NCBI RefSeq assembly: GCF_023161665.1
Contig: NZ_JALNTW010000002.1
Coordinates: 248,001 to 312,000, forward strand
Direction: 5' to 3'
DNA length: 64,000 nucleotides
DNA from: Shewanella sp. 1CM18E
Lineage (GTDB): Bacteria > Pseudomonadota > Gammaproteobacteria > Enterobacterales > Shewanellaceae
Positions within the stretch are counted from its first letter, which is position 1. Each line of letters opens with the position of its first letter. The notes under the pieces are model-generated. The model saw only the letters and a program-made list of their open reading frames with translations, was not told where the DNA came from and ran no database searches. The translations under genes were made by a program, and so were the position numbers. Shown in pieces: positions 44,957 to 53,142 of this stretch.

Positions 44957-45367
44957 TTATTCGTTCCCCGCCGATACAGATATCTTATCGATACCCGCAG
45001 CTTTAACGTTATCAAGAACCTTAACCACTAAGCCATGCTTAGCTTCTTGGTCTGCTTGAATCAATACTGCAGCCTCTGGTGCTTCTGCAAGCATACGTTC
45101 AACGTTTGCAGTTACACGTTCGATATCAACTTGACGGTTTTCCATCATGATAACACCTGTGTTGCTCACACCAATAAAGATGTTTGCTGAAGGCTTCTTA
45201 GTCGCTTGTGACGCTTCAGGCTTGTTATAGTCAAGACCTGATGGCTTTACAAACGATGTTGTTACAATAAAGAAGATAAGCATGATGAACACGATGTCGA
45301 GCATCGGGGTCATATCAATCTCAGCTTCTTCTTCTACGCTTGAATGCTTTCTACGTGCCATGTTCAA
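44957..45367 (-). CDS. exbD2: ExbD2, proton-channel subunit
   Basis: 136 residues. A short cytoplasmic start (EEEAEIDMTPMLDIVFIMLIFFIV) contains the conserved membrane Asp (about residue 24) needed for proton flow, followed by a periplasmic domain. It works with ExbB2 to energise TonB2. It lies 7 bp after exbB2. Confidence 0.94.
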   Translation of the reverse strand: MNMARRKHSSVEEEAEIDMTPMLDIVFIMLIFFIVTTSFVKPSGLDYNKPEASQATKKPSANIFIGVSNTGVIMMENRQVDIERVTANVERMLAEAPEAAVLIQADQEAKHGLVVKVLDNVKAAGIDKISVSAGNE

Positions 45368-45374
45368 TCTCTCT

Positions 45375-45899
45375 CTAGTGGTGCGGCATGCTGTCTTTTA
45401 GCTTTGCTAAACTGATTTTCATTTTTGCATCTAGACGCGTGCTAAAAAATACGCCAGATAATGCAGCTACCATTCCCGCCATTGTCGGCATGGTTGCCAT
45501 TGAAATACCAGCTGCCATCATACGAGCATTACTCGTCCCATGAACTGCCATCACATCGAATACTGAAATCATACCTGTAACGGTACCTAGTAGACCAATC
45601 ATTGGACAGATAGCTACTAAAGTTTTGATAATCAGCATACGTGCTGTTAAATCTTGCTTCGCTTGGGATACCCAAGCTTCACGGATGCGGTGTGCATACC
45701 AAGAGGTAGAATCCTCTCGTGCTTCCCATGCGCTAATGATTGCTTTGTGCTGCTTTGGTGATACCCAATTTAGGTACCAGTAGCGTTCAAGCATCAATAC
45801 CCACATAACAAACAATACACCAGCCACTAACCAGAGGATGTCTCCCCCGGCGGCCATGAAGCCCCTGACGGAATCCCAGATATCCATCAGGAATAACAT
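45375..45899 (-). CDS. exbB2: ExbB2, proton-channel subunit
   Basis: 174 residues, the short form of the TolQ/ExbB/MotA family. It has three membrane helices and the conserved MIGLLGTVTGMISVFDVMA and GISMATMPTMAGMVAALSG stretches. Its start overlaps the ttpC stop by one base. It forms the pentamer that surrounds ExbD2. Confidence 0.94.
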   Translation of the reverse strand: MLFLMDIWDSVRGFMAAGGDILWLVAGVLFVMWVLMLERYWYLNWVSPKQHKAIISAWEAREDSTSWYAHRIREAWVSQAKQDLTARMLIIKTLVAICPMIGLLGTVTGMISVFDVMAVHGTSNARMMAAGISMATMPTMAGMVAALSGVFFSTRLDAKMKISLAKLKDSMPHH

Positions 45900-47254
45900 T
45901 AGGCTTTCCTCTTCTCAGCGTGTGCAGCTACGATACCAGCACTTTGCTCTTCTAGTACCTGTACGATTGATTTACTACGTGCGATAACAACAGCGTGCAT
46001 AAGCATCAATGGTAGAGCAGCAACTAGACCTTGAACTGTAGTCATAAGTGCCATAGAGATACCACCAGCCATTAGCTTAGGATCACCAGTACCGAACAAC
46101 TGAATGCTTTGGAAGGTTGCAATCATACCGGTTACAGTACCTAGTAGACCCATCATAGGTGCGATAGCTGCTAGTACCTTAATGATAGAGATACGAGACT
46201 CTAGTGCTGGTGTTTCTTTCAGAATCGCTTCATCAAGTTTCAGCTCTAGGGTTTCAACATCAACATCTTTATTGTCTTGGTACGCTTTAAGTACGCGGCC
46301 TAATGCGTTATTACCAGGGTTATCAAGATTCTTACGCTGTGCTTTAACTTTAGCTCCAACAACACCTAGAGTGATTAAACGCTCAATAGAGATTAGCGCA
46401 CCTAGTGCTAGTAAAGCCATAATGATGTAACCAATAGTACCACCCGCTTCAATACGCTCTTCAATTGTTGCTTTTTGCGTAAAGATATTTAGTAGAACAC
46501 CACGAGCAGGGTCAACATAAACAGGTGCTGTACCAGATGTCGCTTGCGCAAATGCCGCAGCAGATTTTACTTGGTAGCCATCAGGTTGCTGTGAAAGTTC
46601 CTGAATTAGACCAAGATCTGGATTGTAAACAACATACTTGCCATCAGCGATTAAGTTAAAAGCACCGATACGAGTAACAGTTGTGTTATTAACGCTACCG
46701 TCGATACCAGTAACTGCACCTTCGAACTTAACAACTTTTCCAGACTCAGCCATTTCAAACAGCTGCTCTTCCCAGAAACGCTCTAGTTCATCAATTTTTG
46801 GTAGTTGTTTACGTGCACCAAGGTCTGCAATGAATACATCACGACCAGGGTACTGAGCAGAAACGTTAGAACCCGCTATCTTACCAGCGAAATCACCCGC
46901 ATCACCTTTAACAACACCAAACATTTCACCCAAGTCACCCTGAGCTGTTTTTAAGTCTTCTTCTAACTGACCGATTTTACGCTCGTTATCTAAGAATGCT
47001 TGGTTTAGATCTTTACCACGTTGACGTTCTGCTGCTAAAGCATTCTTTTCACGCTTTAGTAATGCAGCTTTATCGCCACGCTCGTTCTTGAACTCTTGCT
47101 CACGCTTTGCATTAGTCTTAGATGCGTTTGCTCGATCAACTTTAACTTGGTTTAGTAGTTGATCAATTGTTTTAGGTGCATCTGCAGCACTAGCAATACC
47201 GGCCGATAATGACAGGCTCGCAGCAACGATTGCTGTAGTGATAAACTTCTTCAT
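45899..47254 (-). CDS. ttpC: TtpC-type large ExbB-like protein
   Basis: 451 residues. A signal peptide (ending ASAADAP) and a roughly 230-residue periplasmic part with coiled coil (ERQRGKDLNQAFLDNERKIGQLEEDL) precede a membrane region of the MotA/TolQ/ExbB type (about 270-440), with MMGLLGTVTGMIATFQSI and GISMALMTTVQGLVAALP. In Vibrio the fourth component TtpC is required for TonB2-dependent iron uptake. It overlaps the neighbouring genes by one base on each side, so it is tightly coupled. Confidence 0.92.
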   Translation of the reverse strand: MKKFITTAIVAASLSLSAGIASAADAPKTIDQLLNQVKVDRANASKTNAKREQEFKNERGDKAALLKREKNALAAERQRGKDLNQAFLDNERKIGQLEEDLKTAQGDLGEMFGVVKGDAGDFAGKIAGSNVSAQYPGRDVFIADLGARKQLPKIDELERFWEEQLFEMAESGKVVKFEGAVTGIDGSVNNTTVTRIGAFNLIADGKYVVYNPDLGLIQELSQQPDGYQVKSAAAFAQATSGTAPVYVDPARGVLLNIFTQKATIEERIEAGGTIGYIIMALLALGALISIERLITLGVVGAKVKAQRKNLDNPGNNALGRVLKAYQDNKDVDVETLELKLDEAILKETPALESRISIIKVLAAIAPMMGLLGTVTGMIATFQSIQLFGTGDPKLMAGGISMALMTTVQGLVAALPLMLMHAVVIARSKSIVQVLEEQSAGIVAAHAEKRKA

Positions 47255-48036
47255 TATTGTGCAGCCTCCGCAGCAGGAATTGGTAACGAGAATAGATCCG
47301 GCGCGCCTTGTTTACGAGCGATACGAATACCTTTAGTTAGATCACGAAGGTAGCTATCAGCTAGTGGCTCCCAGCCTTTAGTTTCATCGTTATACATCCA
47401 AGCAGACTTGCCGTCTAAGCTTTGTGCATATAGTGCAACACGGCCCAAGTTAAAGAAGTCTACAAGCACTTCTTTACCATCAAGCTGTAACTGACCACTT
47501 TTAACTGCTAATACTGAACCGTATTCACGCTCAATTGAGTATGCATCTAGAATTAGACGATATTTCTCTGCAAGCGTAACTTCAGCGCTATTAAGAAGAG
47601 TTTTAAGATTTTCTACACGCTCAACACGTGTTTCAGTGTTGAATGGAAGGTCAAGAGCAACAAACTGCTCTAGCGCGTCAACCATTTTAAACATCAATGG
47701 CACTACGCCTTGACGTAATGAATCAACGCCGTTGATATCATCTTGAATAGATTTCATTGTAGCTTCTTGGTCTGCTACCAAGCCTGCTACGTAGTCATTG
47801 TAGGATTTTAGTGATTCACGTTCATCAGCAACTGACCCGTACTCGAACAACATGTCCTGAGCCTGATCAAAATACTTATCAACTTTCTTTTGAGACGATG
47901 CTGCTTCAGTATGAATTTTACTGTCAGCGTTCTGAACGTCTGAAAGAGGATCGGCAATCACTAAGTTGCTGCCTGCTAAGGCTAGTGCGCCAATGAGCGC
48001 TGTAGCGATTTTTGTTTTATTGCTTACCTTGGACAT
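47254..48036 (-). CDS. DUF3450 periplasmic coiled-coil protein
   Basis: 260 residues from the ATG at 48036; a TTG nine bases upstream is an alternative. A signal peptide ends near LVIADP. The mature protein is helical, with a long coiled coil (about 30-110), and ends with a beta-rich segment (YAQSDLDG-like turn, SAWMYNDETKGWEPL). DUF3450 genes are regularly first in TtpC-TonB2 operons. The product is thought to sit in the periplasm with TtpC, but its function is not proven. A possible Fur site lies about 110 bp upstream. Confidence 0.88.
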   Translation of the reverse strand: MSKVSNKTKIATALIGALALAGSNLVIADPLSDVQNADSKIHTEAASSQKKVDKYFDQAQDMLFEYGSVADERESLKSYNDYVAGLVADQEATMKSIQDDINGVDSLRQGVVPLMFKMVDALEQFVALDLPFNTETRVERVENLKTLLNSAEVTLAEKYRLILDAYSIEREYGSVLAVKSGQLQLDGKEVLVDFFNLGRVALYAQSLDGKSAWMYNDETKGWEPLADSYLRDLTKGIRIARKQGAPDLFSLPIPAAEAAQ

Positions 48037-48143
48037 AGTTCCCAACCAATTTGAAGTGATTAAAAAAGCTTTAACTTATCAACAACAGGGTGCATGCGCT
48101 TATTTTGCTTTAGTTCCCTATTGCGTAAGCCTGTCTTTCTATT

Positions 48144-48162
48144 GTGATTGTTAATTATTATC
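48144..48162 (-). promoter_or_regulatory. Candidate Fur box upstream of the TonB2 operon
   Basis: On the minus strand GATAATAATTAACAATCAC matches 13 of 19 bases of the Fur consensus, including the whole first hexamer. It lies about 110 bp upstream of the DUF3450 start. Fur control of TonB2 systems is known in Vibrio, which makes this plausible but not proven. Confidence 0.35.
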
Positions 48163-48311
48163 TTCCCTTTTCTACATCTTCGAGGATGTAGACCCGCTGG
48201 CATCATTTCACAAAATGTTGACCTGTGTCAACATTCGAAAACGCCTAAAACTGTCAGAAAACGAGCTTAAAGAGTAAAAAACAGACAAGATGTTTTTTTT
48301 TAGAGGAATTG

Positions 48312-48536
48312 ATGAATAAAATTTGTTACACAACATACTTACTTGACTACAAATTACCGCAAGCTGCTGTAAGTAAAAGATATAACCTAAAAAGCAAATG
48401 CCAGCCAAACCAACAAAAGCATAACAAGATTAAAAACATTTTCTATTCGATTGAAATTATCTCAATGAATGTATCACTAATAGGCTCTTCTTCACTGAGC
48501 AAAAAAATGAAACGCTACGCGCAACAGAAAATCTGA
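48312..48536 (+). CDS. Uncertain small basic ORF
   Basis: 74 codons with ATG at 48312 and AGAGGA 4 nt upstream. The product is Lys/Asn/Ser-rich with no signal peptide, membrane helix or recognisable domain. The AT-rich codon use could equally come from chance in AT-rich intergenic DNA. It is listed only because the ribosome site is good. It is divergent from the TonB2 operon. Confidence 0.25.
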   Translation: MNKICYTTYLLDYKLPQAAVSKRYNLKSKCQPNQQKHNKIKNIFYSIEIISMNVSLIGSSSLSKKMKRYAQQKI

Positions 48537-48831
48537 CTAAACGATTACTCTCTTTTTCTCATTTAGAGGGGGATTCTAAACCCAATATAAGTAGGCAGTC
48601 GTGATATCACGTTACTCAAAAATTATCACTAATACGATAGCCCCATCGACAGGTAAAGTTTGCATACTTAAAGGAATTATCAAATAGGGGCTAACCTCTA
48701 TTAATTACTTTTCCATTAAGAAAAATACGAAACCCTGTATTATGACTATTGCAATACATGTGGACATTAAAACAAAACTTTAGGGGAAATACGATAAGTT
48801 GTCAGCCTAAAAGAAACTCAATATATATAAA

Positions 48832-48930
48832 TTACTTTTTATTTTTTGGCTGATGTACAGCCTTTTCCTTCGCCTGCTCATCAGTGCTACACACGTTTTA
48901 CTTCTTGTGAGGATCGCTCTGAGCCATCAT
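48832..48930 (-). pseudogene. Micro-ORF interrupted by one in-frame stop
   Basis: From ATG at 48930 (AGGAA just upstream) the frame reads MMAQSDPHKK, meets TAA at 48900-48898, then continues open in the same frame as NVCSTDEQAKEKAVHQPKNKK to a TAA at 48834-48832. One C-to-T change from CAA would explain the stop. It may be a decayed 32-residue protein, a 10-residue peptide, or chance. Confidence 0.3.
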
Positions 48931-49160
48931 TTATTCCTAATGACCATTATTAACAACTTCTGATGCTGTTGTCGGTTTATAAGCCCTAAACGAGAGATTA
49001 AGTACCTTCTAGAGTATTTTTACCGATTAATGCGAACGTCAATTTTAAAATCGAAAGTTTAAACAACAGCTAATATCATCCGGAACACACGATCAATTCG
49101 ACAATACGTTCACATATTCATACAAAGCGTTATTGATTGAAGTAGGTGATTTAATTTCGG

Positions 49161-49193
49161 AGCCAAAAAGCCCAAGTAACCTTGGGGCTTTAG
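49161..49193 (-). terminator. Terminator of the small lipoprotein gene
   Basis: AAAGCCCAAG paired with CTTGGGGCTTT (one bulged base) around a 4-nt loop. The left A run reads as a T run on the minus strand. Confidence 0.75.
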
Positions 49194-49250
49194 CAGCTAC
49201 AATCCAAAATTGACTCTATATTCAGCTTATGGTTCGAAATAAAACCACAC

Positions 49251-49499
49251 TTAATTACCTGTGGTATAGCCCGTTTTTTGTTTACGGCTCAAGGACGTAT
49301 AGGCTTCTTTTTTATCCTTTTCCATTTGTTCCGTGGTCCTACATACTTTAGTTTTTCTATTCGAGCCTGTGCGTGACATCATTTCGCAATGAACACCAGC
49401 AATTACAACTTCCCCATCGTCCGTCTGGTTTTTAAACATATCCTGTGAGGACTCACAACCGACAAATAAAAACAACGATAAAATCAATAATTTTCTCAT
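49251..49499 (-). CDS. Small lipoprotein with a TGS-K-K-VC motif
   Basis: 82 residues. GGAGATAG precedes the ATG. A lipoprotein signal peptide ends FLFVGC (Cys15) followed by Glu. The mature part has HCEMMSRTGSNRKTKVCRTTEQMEKDKKEA, two cysteines about 15 residues apart around a basic TGS segment. This resembles short exported proteins of gammaproteobacteria that carry a TGSR-x-K-x-VC motif and have no known function. It is expressed separately from the receptor upstream, since a terminator lies between them. Confidence 0.7.
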   Translation of the reverse strand: MRKLLILSLFLFVGCESSQDMFKNQTDDGEVVIAGVHCEMMSRTGSNRKTKVCRTTEQMEKDKKEAYTSLSRKQKTGYTTGN

Positions 49500-49513
49500 A
49501 CCTATCTCCTTGA

Positions 49514-49546
49514 CAAAAATAAAAAAAGGGCGCTAAGCGCCCTTTG
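49514..49546 (-). terminator. Terminator of the second TonB-dependent receptor gene
   Basis: AAAGGGCGC/GCGCCCTTT stem (49525-49533 with 49537-49545) with a 3-nt loop. An A-rich left flank gives a T run on the minus strand, 16 bp after the stop. Confidence 0.9.
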
Positions 49547-49560
49547 AATATAAATTTATC

Positions 49561-52455
49561 TTAGAATCTAATACCTGCTCTAACATAGATGGTTCTACCG
49601 ATCACATCATATGTTGAAACATCTGTATTAGCCCCAAATGCTGAATACACAAATGGTGGCGCTTCATCAAAGACATTATCTACACCCGCTGTAAGCGTTA
49701 GATGGTCGTTGAATGCATAGTTAGTTTGGAAATCTACAACAACATTTGAATCAACATCTCTTTCAAATGGGTCTGTCCACCAACCAGCTTCTGTCTCTGT
49801 TACACCGCTAATATAACGAGTAATTAGTGACGTATTAAAGTCAGAAATAGACCAATTAACCGTAAAGTTAGTCTTCCATTCAGCGAACATACCATCATGG
49901 TTTCCTTCGAAACGGCCAACATGGTCAATAACTGAACCATCGGCTAGATACTTGTCATACTGCAGTAAATAAGTACCGTCAATACCGAAGCCCCAATCAC
50001 CAATTCCAGACTCTAGAGTGTAGCGGAAATCAAAATCAACACCCGCAGTATCGATTCCACCCACGTTGACGGTATAGTTATCAACTGTAATGATACCACC
50101 AGCTGCAGCGCTGTCAGCACCAAAACGAGTAATCGTTTCACAGTATTCGTTAGAATTGAAACAACCATCTAGACGAGTTTGTGTACCAACTGTAGAAATG
50201 GCGTTATCTAGCTCAATTTTCCAGTAATCCACACTCATTGAGAAGTTTTCAATAAACTCAGGATTAAATACTAAACCAACAGTTAATACATCTGCAGTTT
50301 CTGGTGTTAATGTAACCGCTCCATTCCAGTTTTCAGAACCACCACCATTGGTTGGGATCTGCTCAACACCACCAGAATCATATCCATCTACAGGTACACC
50401 GGTACCGGTACAGTTAGCCCAGTTCGGAGAGGCTTTAATCGCTGCATATTCTGCATCAGTATAGAAGTTGCCATCACATGGATCGATTGCTTCAGGGAAT
50501 CCAACAGATGCACCACCAAATAAATCAGATGTTGTTGGTGCTCGGAATGCTTCAGATAACGTAGCACGAACCATTAACGACTCAACTGGCATCCACTTGA
50601 TACCTAGCTTACCACTCGTGTTATCGCCAAAGGTGTCATAATCTGAATAGCGCATTGCCGCTTCAAAATCTAACATGTGAGCGAAAGGCATATCAGACAG
50701 GATAGGTACAATTAATTCACCAAAGAACTCTTGAACTTGATACCCACCACTAGTACCTACCGCAGAGCCTGCTGTAGTAATACCTTGAAGAATAAGTGAG
50801 TCTGGAGTATAAGAACCTGATTCTGTGCGCTGTTCCCAACCTGCTGCGAACCCAACAGAGCCCGCTGGTAAGTCGAACAAGTCACCAGAAACAATGGCAG
50901 ACAATACTTCTTGCTTATTTTGACCTGTTTCAGTTGTATTATAGTCACCAGAGATATACTGAAGCATCTCTTGTGAAACTTGATCATCAGATCCTGGTGT
51001 ACCGAAGATATTTAACGGTACACAACCTGCGATAACGCCACCATCAGCATCTAAACAAACAAGTTGGTCTCCAGCAGCATCAACGATAGCATCGCCATTG
51101 CCATCAACCATAAGGTTGCCATTTGAATCTAACCAGCCTGTAGGGCCTACCGCTTCAGCAACACGATCTAGGTTAAAGTAACCTTGAGCTTTTTCTACAG
51201 AGTCACTTTGACCCCATACGTATGAAACTTCCCAATCCCAACCATTCGTGAATACACCATTAAAACCTACAGCGGTACGGAAAGTCTTATAATCACGCTC
51301 GTTAGCACGGCCACCAGTTTCTAACATACGGCGACGCCAATCATCAATTTGATAAGCATTACCATTTGCATCCTTAGGACCCATTTTTTGGTTGTAATAG
51401 TTATTCGGAGAATAAGGCGCCGGTGAGCCGAAGAATACCAATGGGGCTAGCGGCTCAGGTGCAATCAATCTGTTACCTGTTGTTTGCACATAGTTAGCTT
51501 CAGCAAAAGAGTTAACTTCGCCCAAGAAACCAAACTCACCTAAAGTATAATTTGAAAATACCGAAGCATATCGACGCTTACTTGGCGTTTGTAGGTAGTT
51601 CACTGGGTTGTAGTTATATGAATCTGTAGCACCGTCATAAGGTCTCCAGTCTCCATACTCAGGTCCACGAGTTACACGACCATCAGCTGTGTTAGCATTT
51701 ACCCATGGTGGCGCAGAAGAACCGCCTTGTTGTGTCGTTCCATCTTCGTATGCACGTAGTTCATACTCCGAAAATGAACGGTCTCCCATAAATACATCAC
51801 CTTGGTCACTATAACCAAGTGCCACAACGACATTTCCTCGCTCACTTTCTGCGCCAAAAGTAACATCTACGCCTTTAGTTTTGGCATCACCTTTGTCACT
51901 TCCACCGTAGTTAAGCTTAACTTCGAACCCTTCAAAGTCATTCTTGGTAATAATGTTAACAACACCGGCAATCGCATCAGAGCCGTAAGTTGCAGATGCA
52001 CCATCTTTAAGGATCTCAACACGTTTAACAATTGCTGTTGGAATGGTATTTAAATCGACTGAAGAGTTAGCTCCCCCACCACCAGCTACAACACGGCGAC
52101 CGTTGATAAGTACCAATGTACGCTCAGAACCAATACCACGAAGTGAAAAACGAGTACTTGAATCACCACCGTTGTTGGTCTGTGTGTTTACAGCAGCACC
52201 TGCCGATGAAGTCAGGTTTTGCAGTAAGTCACCGACATTATTAACGCTCATTTTTTCAATAGCCGCGGCATCGATTAACGTAACAGGGTTTGCACCTTCC
52301 ATGTCAGTTCTTTTGATACGTGAACCAGTAACTTCAATACGTTCAACGCCGTCTTCATCGGCTGCTATAACAGCCGGAACGGTGAATGCTGCAGTCATTG
52401 CACCGCTAACGAGCGCTAAACGCACCGAATTAGCGAGTAAATTATTCTTATACAT
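49561..52455 (-). CDS. TonB-dependent outer-membrane receptor
   Basis: 964 residues. The signal peptide ends near AVIAAD. The TonB box region GVERIEVTGSRIKRTD is followed by a plug (about 45-170, with LVLINGRRVVAGGGG and DGASATYGSDAIAGVVNIIT), then a barrel ending IYVRAGIRF with terminal Phe. The plug motifs put it in the large group of marine receptors for peptides, carbohydrates or siderophores, and the ligand is unknown. The TonB2 operon lies just downstream. Upstream is a long untranscribed-looking region with a TyrR-like box. Confidence 0.92.
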   Translation of the reverse strand: MYKNNLLANSVRLALVSGAMTAAFTVPAVIAADEDGVERIEVTGSRIKRTDMEGANPVTLIDAAAIEKMSVNNVGDLLQNLTSSAGAAVNTQTNNGGDSSTRFSLRGIGSERTLVLINGRRVVAGGGGANSSVDLNTIPTAIVKRVEILKDGASATYGSDAIAGVVNIITKNDFEGFEVKLNYGGSDKGDAKTKGVDVTFGAESERGNVVVALGYSDQGDVFMGDRSFSEYELRAYEDGTTQQGGSSAPPWVNANTADGRVTRGPEYGDWRPYDGATDSYNYNPVNYLQTPSKRRYASVFSNYTLGEFGFLGEVNSFAEANYVQTTGNRLIAPEPLAPLVFFGSPAPYSPNNYYNQKMGPKDANGNAYQIDDWRRRMLETGGRANERDYKTFRTAVGFNGVFTNGWDWEVSYVWGQSDSVEKAQGYFNLDRVAEAVGPTGWLDSNGNLMVDGNGDAIVDAAGDQLVCLDADGGVIAGCVPLNIFGTPGSDDQVSQEMLQYISGDYNTTETGQNKQEVLSAIVSGDLFDLPAGSVGFAAGWEQRTESGSYTPDSLILQGITTAGSAVGTSGGYQVQEFFGELIVPILSDMPFAHMLDFEAAMRYSDYDTFGDNTSGKLGIKWMPVESLMVRATLSEAFRAPTTSDLFGGASVGFPEAIDPCDGNFYTDAEYAAIKASPNWANCTGTGVPVDGYDSGGVEQIPTNGGGSENWNGAVTLTPETADVLTVGLVFNPEFIENFSMSVDYWKIELDNAISTVGTQTRLDGCFNSNEYCETITRFGADSAAAGGIITVDNYTVNVGGIDTAGVDFDFRYTLESGIGDWGFGIDGTYLLQYDKYLADGSVIDHVGRFEGNHDGMFAEWKTNFTVNWSISDFNTSLITRYISGVTETEAGWWTDPFERDVDSNVVVDFQTNYAFNDHLTLTAGVDNVFDEAPPFVYSAFGANTDVSTYDVIGRTIYVRAGIRF

Positions 52456-52899
52456 TGTAAATCTCCCTGGACTTCTTTTATTTTTTTAGCTTTTATCAAT
52501 CCACGCATCACGTGTTAATGAAATGATAAAACGCAAACAAATAAAAACACAGTTGCAACAACTTTACAACAATTGAATCAATTAAAAATTCAAGCGATAC
52601 AGGCTGGCTGCAGTTAACTAACTAACGTCTTAGGTTAATGTGATGGAAACTAGAAGTTATAAAGACTATGCCTATTAACTCTCATTGAAAGATAAGAAAA
52701 ATAAGCAACTAATTAAAAATGGAAAACTCGAGAAGAGCTAAGGTGCTGATAGTAAATAAGTACTAGTTTAGGGTTTTGCGTGGATAACAACCTCTACCGT
52801 GAAAAGGACTGGTCTCAGCAAGGCCCCACAAAAAAAGAAATGAAACGTTAATCGTTAGACTTTAATTTTTAAATTTACAGTCGAAAAACAACTCAAGCC

Positions 52900-52917
52900 C
52901 GTAAATATTTATTTACA
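52900..52917. promoter_or_regulatory. TyrR-like box
   Basis: CGTAAA-TATTTA-TTTACA matches the TyrR consensus TGTAAA-N6-TTTACA at 11 of 12 fixed positions. It is 445 bp upstream of the receptor start, which is far, so its role is uncertain. Confidence 0.35.
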
Positions 52918-53060
52918 CTGATAAGTGATACAAGTTTTGTAATCAATCTAGCTTTAAATAAAATAGAGGCCAACTTATAGCGCTTTGATTACAAGACTAT
53001 TTACTTCCTTTATACAAATACTATAGATACACTTTCTTTCTAACCGATTAGGCAACAAGC

Positions 53061-53100
53061 ACAAAAAAACCGAGTCCTTAAAAGAACTCGGTTTTTTTAG
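53061..53100 (-). terminator. Terminator of the porin gene
   Basis: A perfect 13-bp stem (53063-53075 with 53086-53098) with GC core CCGAG and A/T runs on both sides, 45 bp after the porin stop codon. Confidence 0.92.
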
Positions 53101-53142
53101 AAACCATTAACTAATTAGTTAAGGGTTCATATTCAGGCTGTC

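Larger units (their letters stand above)
48037..49250. other. Long intergenic region with an uncertain small ORF and a broken micro-ORF
   Basis: About 1.2 kb without a confident gene. It contains a candidate Fur box (48144-48162), a 74-codon ORF (48312-48536), an interrupted 32-codon frame (48832-48930) and the terminator at 49163. The DNA is clearly more AT-rich than the flanking genes. Confidence 0.55.
52456..53142. other. Intergenic region between the porin and the TonB-dependent receptor
   Basis: 687 bp with the receptor promoter and the porin terminator. A TyrR-like box lies at 52900-52917. No ORF with a ribosome site was found. Confidence 0.5.

Noticed and set aside
44630..45031. 133-codon open frame opposite tonB2 and exbD2
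   Set aside because: It mirrors the Pro/Lys-rich TonB spacer, giving a Gly-rich artefact (GGVVSGFGG). The genes on the minus strand are secure.
52043..52489. 148-codon open frame on the + strand opposite the start of the second TonB-dependent receptor
   Set aside because: It is a complement-frame shadow of the plug domain. The product has only low-complexity Ser/Thr/Pro sequence and no start signal.
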